NCBI RefSeq assembly: GCF_014203355.1
Contig: NZ_JACHIR010000001.1
Span: forward strand, 5,334,038 to 5,398,037
DNA: 64,000 nucleotides
Origin: Kutzneria kofuensis
Lineage (GTDB): Bacteria > Actinomycetota > Actinomycetes > Mycobacteriales > Pseudonocardiaceae
Reading direction: 5' to 3'
The notes below the pieces were generated by a model. It saw only the letters and a program-made list of their open reading frames with translations, searched no databases and had not been told where the DNA came from. This document shows, in pieces, positions 25,117-33,994 of the stretch (its first letter is position 1; each line of letters starts with the position of its first letter). A program made the position numbers and the translations under genes.

Positions 25117-25809
25117 ATGCAGACAACGGAAGAGACGCTGCAAGACCTCATCGCCAGGATGACCGGTGACAACAAGCACCTGGCCGCCGCGACGTCCACT
25201 TTGGACGCCATCTGGGTGCTCTACGACCGCGTGCTGAACGTGTCGCCGGAGACCATCGACGACCCCGACCGGGACCGGTTCTACCTGTCCAAGGGGCACG
25301 GGCCGATGGCCTACTACGCGGTGCTCGCCGCGAAGGGCTTCATCGACCCGGACGCGCTGGACGTCTGGCGCACCTTCGACTCGCCGCTGGGCATGCACCC
25401 GGACCACGTGATCGCGCCCGGGGTGGAGATCAGCAGCGGCTCGCTCGGCCACGGGCTCCCGCTCGGCGTGGGGACCGCGCTCGCGCTGCGCGCGCAGGGC
25501 CGCGACGCCCGCGTGTTCGTGCTGATCGGCGACGGCGAGTTCGACGAGGGCAGCAACCACGAGACGATGGCCATCGCCGGCCGCCTCGGCCTGGACCGCC
25601 TCACCGTCATCGTGATCGACAACAAGACCGCCAGCCTCGGTTGGCCGGACGGCATCGCCAAGCGCTTCGAGATGGAGGGCTGGCTCGCGAGCACCGTGGA
25701 CGGTCGCGACCAGGACCAGCTGTACCAGGCGCTGACCAGGGAAACCGACGGACGGCCGCGGGCCGTGGTGGCGGAGGTCCTCCCCATCTCGGAAGGGAGC
25801 GCGGCATGA
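25117..25809 (+). CDS. Transketolase, N-terminal (TPP-binding) subunit, Rif15A-like
   Basis: This 230-residue protein has the thiamine diphosphate motif GDGEFDEGSNHE ending in the Asn of VIVIDNKT, and transketolase pocket segments SKGHGPMAYYAVLA and SSGSLGHGLPLGVG. Split transketolases of this kind in rifamycin producers (Rif15) transfer a two-carbon ketol unit onto the C-4 oxygen of rifamycin S, leading to rifamycin L and then B. The gene is followed with a 4-nt overlap by the partner subunit. The ATG at 25117 begins 22 nt after the methyltransferase stop. Confidence 0.9.
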   Translation: MQTTEETLQDLIARMTGDNKHLAAATSTLDAIWVLYDRVLNVSPETIDDPDRDRFYLSKGHGPMAYYAVLAAKGFIDPDALDVWRTFDSPLGMHPDHVIAPGVEISSGSLGHGLPLGVGTALALRAQGRDARVFVLIGDGEFDEGSNHETMAIAGRLGLDRLTVIVIDNKTASLGWPDGIAKRFEMEGWLASTVDGRDQDQLYQALTRETDGRPRAVVAEVLPISEGSAA

Positions 25810-26717
25810 CCGCTCAGGTGACCAGGAAGCAGATGCGCACCGTCTTCGCCGAGACGGTGATCGAGTCGCTGGCTTCGGACCCCCGGGTGGTCATGCTGAC
25901 CGCCGACATCTCGTCGTGGTTCTTCTGGGACGTCAAGAAGGAGTACCCGGACCGGGTGCTCAACTTCGGCATCCGGGAACAGGCGATGATCGACATCGCC
26001 GGCGGCTTCGCGCTCGCCGGCATGCGGCCGGTGGTGCACACCTACGCGCCGTTCCTGATCGAGCGGCCGTTCGAGCAGATCAAGATCGGCCTGAACCACC
26101 AGGACGTCGGCGCCGTGCTGGTCAGCGTCGGCGCCTCCTACGACGACCCGTCGTGGGGCCGTACCCACCAGGGGCCCGGCGATGTCGCGCTGCTGGACAC
26201 GCTTCCCGGCTGGACCGTGCACGTTCCCGGACACGAGGACGAGGTCGGTCCCTTGCTGCGCAAGGCGATCGCCGGCGACGGTCGTGTCTACATGCGACTG
26301 TCCGAACGGGCCAACGGCGAACCGGTCCCCGTCACCGACGGCTTCACCGTGCTGCGCAAGGGAACCGCCGGTGTGGTGATCGCCGTCGGCCCGATGCTGG
26401 ACCAGGTGCTCGCCGCCACCGCGAACATCGATGCGACGGTGCTGTACACCTCCACGATCCGGCCCTTCGACCACGCCGGCCTGCGCGCCGCGGTGGCCGA
26501 CGCGCGCGCGAACGTCGTGCTCGTCGAGCCCTACCTGAAGGGCACGTCCTCGCACGAGGTGAACGAGGCGCTCACCGACGTGCCGCACCGGGTGCTGTCG
26601 TTCGGCGTGTGGCGGGACCGCGAGGCGCGGGCCTACGGCACCGCCGAGGACCACGACAAGCTGTTCGGTGTGGACCCGGAGAGCCTGGCCGCGTCGATCA
26701 CCAGATTCTTCAACTAG
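25806..26717 (+). CDS. Transketolase, C-terminal subunit, Rif15B-like
   Basis: This 303-residue partner contains the pyrimidine-binding domain with the conserved Glu region FGIREQAMIDIAGGFALAG and the C-terminal transketolase domain (LYTSTIRPFD, VEPYLKGT). It should dimerise with the upstream subunit to form the active TPP enzyme. ATGA overlap indicates translational coupling. In the rifamycin model it acts on the aglycone and not in central metabolism, which fits its small split form and location. Confidence 0.9.
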   Translation: MTAQVTRKQMRTVFAETVIESLASDPRVVMLTADISSWFFWDVKKEYPDRVLNFGIREQAMIDIAGGFALAGMRPVVHTYAPFLIERPFEQIKIGLNHQDVGAVLVSVGASYDDPSWGRTHQGPGDVALLDTLPGWTVHVPGHEDEVGPLLRKAIAGDGRVYMRLSERANGEPVPVTDGFTVLRKGTAGVVIAVGPMLDQVLAATANIDATVLYTSTIRPFDHAGLRAAVADARANVVLVEPYLKGTSSHEVNEALTDVPHRVLSFGVWRDREARAYGTAEDHDKLFGVDPESLAASITRFFN

Positions 26718-26750
26718 CCCGCCACGGGGCCGCTCCGAGGAGTTTCCGAA

Positions 26751-28007
26751 GTGACCAACACTGAGACCAAGCCCGCCAACAACGACGCGCTGCGCGCTCC
26801 CGTGCCGGTGGAGCTCCTCGACCGCGACGACCCGTTCACGCCGCCGGCGCCCCTGACGGCCTTGGCCGAGAAGGGCCCCGTCAACAAGGCGACCCTGCCC
26901 GGCGGCGACCCGTTCTGGCTGGTGACCGGGTACGAGGAGGCCCGTGCCGTGCTGGCCGATCCTCGGATGTCGGCCGACCGGTTCCAGTACCACCCCCGGT
27001 TCAAGGAGCTCCCCGAGGCGCTGCGGGAGAAGCTGCGTGACGACAAGTCCCGGGCCGGGTCCTTCATCAACATGGACCCGCCCGAGCACACCCGGTATCG
27101 GCGGATGCTCACCGGGCAGTTCACCCTGCGGCGGATGCGCCAGCTGACCGACCGGATCCAGGAGATCGTCACCGAGCGGCTGGATGCCTTGCTGGCCAGC
27201 GGAAACAGCGCCGACCTCGTGCCCGCTTTCGCCCAGCCCGTGCCGACCTTGGTGATGTGCGAGCTGCTCGGCGTCGGCTACGAGGAGCGTGAGGAGTTCC
27301 AGCGCACCACCGCCAACCTGCTGCGGATGGACCTGCCCGCCGCCGAGGCCGTCGCCAACATGGAGGCCCAGCGGGCCTTCATGCAGAGCCTCATCACGCA
27401 CAAGCGGGCGCACCCCTCCGACGACATGATCTCCGGCCTCATCCACGACGCCGATGCCGCCCTGTCCGACGACGAGCTCATCAACATCGCCAACCTGCTG
27501 CTCATCGCCGGCCACGAGACCACGTCGAACATGCTGGGGCTAGGCACTTTCGTCCTCCTACAGCACCCTTCCCAGCTCGCCACCCTCCGCGCCGACCCTT
27601 CCCTGATGTCCGACGCCGTCGAGGAACTCCTGCGGTTCCTGTCCATCGTCCACACCGGGATCTTCCGCTTTGCCAAGGAGGAGGTCGAGCTCGCCGGCGA
27701 GCTCCTCCCCGCCGGCGCCACCGTCGTGATCTCCGTCGTCGCTGCCAACCGCGACAAGCAGCAGTGGTCCGACCCCGACCTCCTCGACGTCACCCGGGCC
27801 CGTGGTCCCCACCTCGCCTTCGGCCACGGCGTTCACCAGTGCCTCGGCCAGCAGCTCGCCCGCATCGAGATGACCATCGCCTACAACGAGCTCCTGCGCC
27901 GCCTCCCCAACCTCCGCCTCTCCGTCCCCGCCGAGGAGATCCCCCTCCGCAACGACATGCTCACCTACGGCGTGCACGCCCTCCCCGTCACTTGGGACAC
28001 CCCCTGA
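26751..28007 (+). CDS. Cytochrome P450, Rif16-like
   Basis: This 418-residue P450 has MDPPEHTRYRR, the I-helix IAGHETTSNM, the ExxR motif EELLRFLS and the haem loop FGHGVHQCLGQQLAR. Family knowledge: Rif16, encoded after Rif15 in A. mediterranei, oxidises the product of the transketolase reaction to rifamycin B. Position and high similarity to the duplicate at 9,486 support the name. The GTG at 26751 follows GGAG. It is the last recognisable gene of the antibiotic cluster; a convergent accessory gene ends 34 bp beyond. Confidence 0.9.
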   Translation: MTNTETKPANNDALRAPVPVELLDRDDPFTPPAPLTALAEKGPVNKATLPGGDPFWLVTGYEEARAVLADPRMSADRFQYHPRFKELPEALREKLRDDKSRAGSFINMDPPEHTRYRRMLTGQFTLRRMRQLTDRIQEIVTERLDALLASGNSADLVPAFAQPVPTLVMCELLGVGYEEREEFQRTTANLLRMDLPAAEAVANMEAQRAFMQSLITHKRAHPSDDMISGLIHDADAALSDDELINIANLLLIAGHETTSNMLGLGTFVLLQHPSQLATLRADPSLMSDAVEELLRFLSIVHTGIFRFAKEEVELAGELLPAGATVVISVVAANRDKQQWSDPDLLDVTRARGPHLAFGHGVHQCLGQQLARIEMTIAYNELLRRLPNLRLSVPAEEIPLRNDMLTYGVHALPVTWDTP

Positions 28008-28041
28008 CGCTGGCGTTCCCAAACTTCACGGCTCTATACGG

Positions 28042-29928
28042 CTAGGACGTCATCTCTTCCAGAAATGCCTGCGTCTCGGGATCCGTCGAGAACACCGCGG
28101 TGCCGCGCATCCCACGGGTGAGAAGCACCTTGTATGTGTTCTTGACCAGGGCCGTGAAGTGGACGTCGTCAGCCCTGCGTAGATCGGGGTCCTTCGACAC
28201 CGACCGGTTCGACACCCATCGGCCGTCGCGACGGACGAGGTCCGGGCCGAAGATCACGCCTGACCAGTCGTATTCGAAGCCCTGAGCCGTGTAGATGCAG
28301 CCGACCTGGCCGAAACCGCGCTCGTCGGTCGCCCAGTACGACGACTCCGGGACGTCGGGCACCTTCAGCTTGGCGTCGGCCTTCGCGTTCCACGGGCGCC
28401 GCCAGTCGCCGATGGTGACGTCCTCCACGAGCCGGGGGCCGTCCGCGGTCTGCGTCGGCTTGCTCCACGGCCAACAAAAGCCGGCGGTCAGACGGCCGAT
28501 CCCGCGATACTCGGCCTGCTGCGCCAGCACCCACTTCTCCAGGTGGGCGGGCGACGGCGCCGACGTCACCGTGATCGCCTCGTCCAGCGGACCCGCGATC
28601 GCGCTCCACGGGATCGGCGGTCCCACCTCCGGTCCGATGCCGAGCAGCCGGGAGACCCAGGTGTCGTAGGACACCGAGCCGCCGCAGCGCAGCTGGTCGC
28701 GCAGGCGAATGACCTCGACCTCGCATCCCGCCGCCCGCGCGGCGGCGGTGATCTCAGCCTCCGAGCCCATCTCGCCCGGCCGCACGACCTGGTTCTCGTC
28801 GAGCAGGAACACCGGAACGGTGGCCACGTCGATGAGTTCGTCGATCTGCCGTCGTGCTCGCTCCCGCTGCGCCTTGGTGGTGTATCGGTTGACGCCGGTC
28901 TCCCGGATCCGGTGGGCCTCGTCGCAGATCAGCACGCGGAGGTCGGCGGGCTCGGCGCCGACGAAGGAGTTGAAGTACTTGAACATTCCGCGCAGGCGCG
29001 GACTGTCCTTGCCGCCGTACTTGCGCATCGTCTCGGTGAACGACCTGGAGCCGGTCGCGTGCGCGACCTCGACTCCGCGCCGGGCGAGCTCGGCGACCAG
29101 GCTCAGCGCGATCACGCTCTTGCCCGAGCCCGGACCACCCATCACGATCACCACGGTTCGGGTCTTCGCCGCCCTCGACCGGACCACGGCGTCGAGCACG
29201 ATCTCGTAGGCGACCTTCTGGTCGTCCAACAGCACGAACTGCTCGCGGTCCTGGAGTTCGGCCGCCACGTGCGCCAGGAACGGCTTCGTCGGCCTGTGCT
29301 CGAACCTCAGGAACTCGTCGCCGGCGTCCCGGTTCGCGTCCCGTGAGCCGTCGACCGCGAGGACCGAGCGCAAGTGCTCGACCAGCTTCGCCCGATCGTC
29401 CAATGTGAACAGTCGACCGTACTCGTCGACGCGGTTGGCGACGACGTCGGCCCGCCGGGCGTTGTGCAGGTAGGCGACGCCTCGCACCGCCCGCGGCCGT
29501 TGCGCCAGCGCGGGTGTGTGGTCGATGAAGTACTGACAGTAGCCGCGGACCTGCTCCGTAGGGTGTATCCGCATGCCGAGCGCAGGCACGATGACGACTG
29601 ATTCCAGCTTCGCCTCCGCTCGTGACCACTGCTTCAGTTCCACGAAGACGAAGCTGGTCTCACGAGTCCGTGGATGGATTCCGCAGAGGACGACGTCGAT
29701 CCGCATCTTGCTGTGCGGAAGCTGGTGCTCCAGCAGCACTTCCACGTCGCCCAGGCCGGCGTCGACCAGATCCCGGAACAGCACCGGCAGGCTGTTCTGC
29801 CAGGAGCGCACCTCGGCGGCGCCCGCCCTGGCGCCCGCGTACCTGGCCTGCTCCTGCAGGTGTTCGATGAGCTGACCGTGGTCGAATCTCGCGAGTAGGT
29901 CCGACACGCTGCCACGATCGAGAGCCAC
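28042..29928 (-). CDS. DUF2075 helicase-like ATPase with N-terminal PD-(D/E)xK-like domain (paralogue 1)
   Basis: This 628-residue protein has a Walker A MGGPGSGKS near residue 264, a DEAH Walker B (LICDEAHRIRE) near 336, the sensor-like VFLLDENQVVRPGE and a C-terminal IYTAQGFEYDWSGVIF motif, all typical of DUF2075 (COG3410, schlafen-associated helicases). Near residues 78-99 the pattern RIDVVLC ... VELKQW gives the D ... ExK of a PD-(D/E)xK nuclease. The GTG at 29928 is chosen from GGGGGA just upstream and alignment with the paralogue at 31,350; a TTG at 29958 is possible. A nucleic-acid defence role is inferred. It faces away from decayed defence genes. Confidence 0.8.
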   Translation of the reverse strand: MALDRGSVSDLLARFDHGQLIEHLQEQARYAGARAGAAEVRSWQNSLPVLFRDLVDAGLGDVEVLLEHQLPHSKMRIDVVLCGIHPRTRETSFVFVELKQWSRAEAKLESVVIVPALGMRIHPTEQVRGYCQYFIDHTPALAQRPRAVRGVAYLHNARRADVVANRVDEYGRLFTLDDRAKLVEHLRSVLAVDGSRDANRDAGDEFLRFEHRPTKPFLAHVAAELQDREQFVLLDDQKVAYEIVLDAVVRSRAAKTRTVVIVMGGPGSGKSVIALSLVAELARRGVEVAHATGSRSFTETMRKYGGKDSPRLRGMFKYFNSFVGAEPADLRVLICDEAHRIRETGVNRYTTKAQRERARRQIDELIDVATVPVFLLDENQVVRPGEMGSEAEITAAARAAGCEVEVIRLRDQLRCGGSVSYDTWVSRLLGIGPEVGPPIPWSAIAGPLDEAITVTSAPSPAHLEKWVLAQQAEYRGIGRLTAGFCWPWSKPTQTADGPRLVEDVTIGDWRRPWNAKADAKLKVPDVPESSYWATDERGFGQVGCIYTAQGFEYDWSGVIFGPDLVRRDGRWVSNRSVSKDPDLRRADDVHFTALVKNTYKVLLTRGMRGTAVFSTDPETQAFLEEMTS

Positions 29929-30019
29929 TTGATCCCCCAAGTCGGTGTGAGCCGACAAGGTTAGAGCCTGGGTTCACGTGATCTCGCGGGGACACGCCAT
30001 CGCTGATCGGTCGGCGCTG

Positions 30020-30701
30020 GGACCTGCCGAAGGGACCTGTCGGCCATCTGGTCCGCTTGGTGGACAACCACGGTTGTCTCGTCGTGTTCAGCCCGAGGGA
30101 CAACGCCACCGTGGACGCGTACTCGTTCGACACCCCGCAGCGCCCGATGGTGCTGCTCAACGTTATGAAGGACGACTACTACCGCCAGCGGTTCGACGTC
30201 GCTCCCGAGTTGGGGCGCCTGGTGATGCACGTCGATGCCGAGCCCGGAAGGCGCGCCGTCGAGGACCAGGCCAACGTTTTGCCGCCGAGTTCCTGAAGCC
30301 GGCGGAGAACATCATCGAGCAGCTGCCGAGTCGGGCCGACTGGCGTCGACTCGGCGAGCTCAAGCAGCACTGGAACGTGAGCCTGCAGGCGGTTGCTGTA
30401 CCGGGCGAGGACGCTGCACGTGATGAGCGATGTCACCTATCGCAACGCCATGACCACCGTGACCAACTGCGGCTGGCGCCGCTGCGAGCCCGGGCCGCGG
30501 CGGCTGCTCGACCAGCCGTCGCCGCTGCCGAAGGCCGTCGCGTTGCTCACCGAGCAGACCGGTGTCGACGAGCGGGGGCTGGCCGCCGAATGCCAGGCGC
30601 CGCTGGGGCTGTTTCGCACGGTCGTGTCGCGCTTGCCGGAGGCGACGATGCCGGCCGGTGGCGGCAATCCCGTCGTGTCCCTGCTGAGGACCACGGACTG
30701 A
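30020..30701 (+). pseudogene. Decayed ImmA/IrrE-type metallopeptidase
   Basis: Reading across at least two frameshifts gives an ImmA/IrrE-like product: PKGPVGHLVRLVDNHG, then RFDVAPELGRLVMH where the zinc motif HELGH has become PELGR, then RFAAEFLKPAENI and, in a third frame, LYRARTLHVMSDVTYRNAMT. Both zinc ligands of the HExxH are lost. Such peptidases cleave repressors in mobile elements or act in toxin-antitoxin modules. The N-terminal helix-turn-helix part expected upstream is missing or degraded. Boundaries are approximate. Confidence 0.6.
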
Positions 30702-30713
30702 CCTATCCTCCCG

Positions 30714-31133
30714 TCATGAGCCCCCGAACTTCTTCATGAGTTCCTCGTTCACGCGTGCCATCCATGCCTGGCCGATCTCGGTAATCGTTCGGTCGGCATT
30801 GGGATCCTGGCGGAACGCGGCAGCAGCCTCAGTTCCACGCTCGCGGATGAACGCGGCCTCGAAGTCCACGTCGGCATCGACGACCTCAGTACCGTCCAAA
30901 TAGGCGGTCAACACGTGCGTTGTAGTGAATCCGTTCATGCCGTCGAACTTCAGCAGCACCCGCCAGTGCCTGCGGTCGGCATTGATCTCCACCGTCGTCG
31001 GAATCTCGTCGAATGCGCCGGTGTAGATGAGTTGCACGCCGCCCATCCCGCCGCGGCTCTCACTCACCAGTTGGAACCTCGAGGACTCGAGGTGCCCGAT
31101 GAGGGCCGTGACCGAATCAGGCTGTGATGCCAT
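30714..31133 (-). CDS. Unrecognised 139-residue protein
   Basis: I do not recognise the family. The ATG at 31133 has a very good GGGAGG six nt upstream, which argues for a real gene; longer frames upstream run antisense to the next helicase gene. The protein is soluble, with an N-terminal helical stretch and a central strand-rich segment (GGVQLIYTGAFDE, RHWRVLLKFDG), ending KKFGGS. It lies between the two DUF2075 genes and may be cargo or a regulator of one of them. Confidence 0.6.
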   Translation of the reverse strand: MASQPDSVTALIGHLESSRFQLVSESRGGMGGVQLIYTGAFDEIPTTVEINADRRHWRVLLKFDGMNGFTTTHVLTAYLDGTEVVDADVDFEAAFIRERGTEAAAAFRQDPNADRTITEIGQAWMARVNEELMKKFGGS

Positions 31134-31349
31134 CAGTGTCCTCCCGGTGGAATCATCCGCGAGCCGTCCGGACTCACGGTGTACCCAGTCAGCCACGGAC
31201 GCCGCGGATCGATCTAGCGGTAGCGACTGAGCGGTGCCGGTGAATATGTCAACGGCGAGCAACCTGGCAATTGGTCGTCGATACGTCCGTGTGTCACCCG
31301 ATCGTGTGGTACTGCTAACCGGTTGACTGTCCGTCACTGGGGAGCGCGG

Positions 31350-33224
31350 TTGAGTCAGGTGGTCAGCGGCAGCGTCGCGGAGCTGCGGCAAAGGATGGCC
31401 GAAGGCACGTTGGTTCGTGATCTCGTGCGAGCGACGGGCTCGTGGCAACCGGTGAACGCGGAAACGGGAGAGGTCGGCGCTTGGCGGAAGAGTCTCCCGG
31501 CTCTCCTGGACGTGATGGAGCGGGCCGGCTTGCCGGACGTGCAGGTTGTCCTCGAGCACCGGCTGCCGTACAGCCCGAAACGGATCGACGCGGTTCTCTG
31601 CGGCCTGACTCCCGACACCAGTGAACCTTCGTACATGTTGGTCGAGCTCAAGCAATGGTCGGCGCCGATCACCGCGGAGGCCGGTGGCTTTCGGGTCAAG
31701 GGCCTGGACAGCCTTCAGCTGCATCCGTCCGAACAGGTGTTTCGGTACGGTCAGCAGCTGCTCGACTTCTACCCGGATCTCGGCCGTAACCCGCACCGGG
31801 TCCGCGGCATCGCGTACCTACACAACGCGGAGGACGAGGAGTGCGCGGCGCTGGATCGCCCCAGGTTCACCGCGCAGGACTACCTGGTCACGCGCAGCAG
31901 AACGTCGGTTCTCGAGAAGGTGTTGCAGCGGGTGCTGGACGCCACGGCGGACATCAGCGCGAACCGACAGTTGGCGAAGGAACTGCTGGACGCGAAGGCA
32001 GCACCGGCACGGACGCTGTTGGCCACCGCGGCCGCCATGTTCGAGAACCGGGGCGACTTCGTGCTGCTCGACGAGCAGAAGCTGGCCTACAACATGGTGA
32101 TGGACGCGGTCACGTCGGTGCGGACGGGCGACGGTCCCAAGCGAGTCGTCATCGTGCTCGGCGGACCGGGCTCCGGCAAGAGCGCCATCGCGATGTCCCT
32201 GCTGGCGAAACTCGCCAGGACCGGGCGGAAGGTGTTGCACGCCACCGGATCTCGGGCCTTCACCCAGACGTTGCGAAAGCGCGTGGCCCTCGGTGACCAC
32301 CGTGTGGCGCAACTGTTCATGTACTTCTTCGACTTTCGCCGGAAGGAGGCGAACGAACTGGACGTCGTGATCTGCGACGAGGCGCATCGTATCCGCGACA
32401 AGCGGTCGAACGGCGACGGCAACCGGTTGCAGATCGAGGAACTGATCGATGTTGCGAAGGTGCCGGTGTTCCTGCTCGACGAGCACCAGGTCGTGCGACC
32501 CAACGAGGTCGGGACCAGGGCGTACATCGAGCAGGCCGCGGTGGCGCGGGGCTGCCAGGTCGAGGTGGTCCGGCTGGAGGGCCAGTTCAGGTGCGGTGGT
32601 TCCGTCCTGTACGACGAGTGGGTGCGGCGGTTGCTCGGTCTCTCCGAGCAGCCGCCGATCGTCTGGTCGGACCTTGTAGCGGGGACGGACGACGAATACG
32701 TCGTGCGTACCGAGAGTTCCCCCGTGAGTCTTGAGGAATGGCTCTCGGGCCGCATGCGAATGGCCGGTGGCACGGCGCGGATCGCGGCTGGCTTCTGCTG
32801 GCCCTGGAGCGACCCGAAGCCGAACGGCCGGGGCGGCCACCGCCTGGTGGATGACGTGACCATCGGGAACTGGAAGCGGCCGTGGAACACGCCCGACGGC
32901 AAGAGGGTTGACGACGCGCCGCCGGCGGCGCTGTGGGCGTCCGATCCCAGGGGCTTCAACCAGGTCGGATGCATCTATACCGCGCAGGGGTTCGAGTACG
33001 ACTGGGCGGGCGTGATCTTCGGGAAGGATCTCGTCATCCGAGACGGCCAGTGGGTCGCTCAGATCGATGAATCCAGGGACAAGGCGGTCAAGCGGGATCG
33101 CGCCCGGTTCGACGAACTCGTCCGCAACACCTACAAAGTGCTGCTCACCCGCGGCATGCACGGCGTCTGCCTGCACTCGGTGGACGAGACGACGAACCGA
33201 TTCTTGCAGACGTACTCTCGCTGA
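31350..33224 (+). CDS. DUF2075 helicase-like ATPase with N-terminal PD-(D/E)xK-like domain (paralogue 2)
   Basis: This 624-residue protein is co-linear with the gene at 28,042: KRIDAVLC ... VELKQWS near residues 78-103, Walker A LGGPGSGKSAIA near 270, CDEAHRIRD near 345, VFLLDEHQVVRPNE and IYTAQGFEYDWAGVIFG. The divergence is too large for recent duplication, yet the whole length aligns. The TTG at 31350 follows GGGGAG by 5 nt; an earlier in-frame TTG at 31323 has no ribosome site. It is followed within 30 nt by a broken gene that may have been its operon partner. Confidence 0.8.
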   Translation: MSQVVSGSVAELRQRMAEGTLVRDLVRATGSWQPVNAETGEVGAWRKSLPALLDVMERAGLPDVQVVLEHRLPYSPKRIDAVLCGLTPDTSEPSYMLVELKQWSAPITAEAGGFRVKGLDSLQLHPSEQVFRYGQQLLDFYPDLGRNPHRVRGIAYLHNAEDEECAALDRPRFTAQDYLVTRSRTSVLEKVLQRVLDATADISANRQLAKELLDAKAAPARTLLATAAAMFENRGDFVLLDEQKLAYNMVMDAVTSVRTGDGPKRVVIVLGGPGSGKSAIAMSLLAKLARTGRKVLHATGSRAFTQTLRKRVALGDHRVAQLFMYFFDFRRKEANELDVVICDEAHRIRDKRSNGDGNRLQIEELIDVAKVPVFLLDEHQVVRPNEVGTRAYIEQAAVARGCQVEVVRLEGQFRCGGSVLYDEWVRRLLGLSEQPPIVWSDLVAGTDDEYVVRTESSPVSLEEWLSGRMRMAGGTARIAAGFCWPWSDPKPNGRGGHRLVDDVTIGNWKRPWNTPDGKRVDDAPPAALWASDPRGFNQVGCIYTAQGFEYDWAGVIFGKDLVIRDGQWVAQIDESRDKAVKRDRARFDELVRNTYKVLLTRGMHGVCLHSVDETTNRFLQTYSR

Positions 33225-33252
33225 GCGCTGGCATGGTGGAAGCGGAGGCGCG

Positions 33253-33855
33253 GTGACTCGGACCGCCTGCACCTACGTTCCCAAGAACCAGAACTCGGCT
33301 GGAAACCTGGAGATCGGCCTGGCTCGACGGGTGTGGGGTTGGGAGGACGACGCGTTGTCCAAATCGGACGGCCTGCACATGGCTGGTTCTCTGCGGTTCG
33401 GCGATTCTGTGGTGTTCGGGCACCTTGGACCGAGCAGCCGCGTTCAGCCAGGCGGTTGGAAGGACGTCCGGCTCGCAGAGCCGTGTTCGCCAAGGTCGCC
33501 CGATCTCTCTATCAACCGACGAGTGGGTGTGGCCGGACCGGCCGTACCCCTGGCGCATCGATCTCGAGTACGTGGGCGAGGAGGAGAATTTCCCGGCATG
33601 GCGCTCGGCGAGATTGGCATGGAATCCCTGCGGCTGTCGGCCAACAAGCAGGGCCAGCCGATCGTCGCGTCAGCGCCCGATGCGTACGAGGACGTGGTGG
33701 CGGCCGCGGCGCCCGAGCCCGAGGAGGAAGATGCCTTTGGTTCTACGGTCCGGTCGACGGTAAGCGGTTGATGGCGTATCGCTGCGAGCAGGCGCGACTG
33801 AAGAAGCTGAAGTTCGGCGACGCTATGGAGGTCACTTGCGACCTCGGCACTATCT
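33253..33855 (+). pseudogene. Broken gene of unknown family downstream of the DUF2075 gene
   Basis: A GTG at 33253 with GGAGG upstream opens TRTACTYVPKNQNSAGNLEIG ..., but the coherent product continues in other frames: AVFAKVARSLYQP, then VWPDRPYPWRIDLEYVGEEENF, then LRLSANKQGQPIV. At least two frameshifts break it. The aromatic, strand-rich WPDRPYPWRI segment recalls EVE/PUA-like modified-base readers, but the match is weak and I do not name it with confidence. Confidence 0.4.
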
Positions 33856-33994
33856 GCGGTCGGCTAGGTAAGCGATGACCGGACGGATCCGGATAAAGCG
33901 CGTGCATACATGGCTAAGCCCAGCCTCGCGCCGCTGTGGCGTTCCATTCGGCAGCGACTGGAACGCAACGGTCTGAACCTCGTTGGCTACCTAG

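Noticed and set aside
25314-27515. 733-residue minus-strand frame across the transketolase and P450 genes
   Set aside because: Antisense shadow of three well-supported plus-strand genes with clear catalytic motifs.
30714-31796. 360-residue minus-strand frame
   Set aside because: Only the last 139 codons have a ribosome site; the upstream part overlaps the start of the DUF2075 gene antisense.
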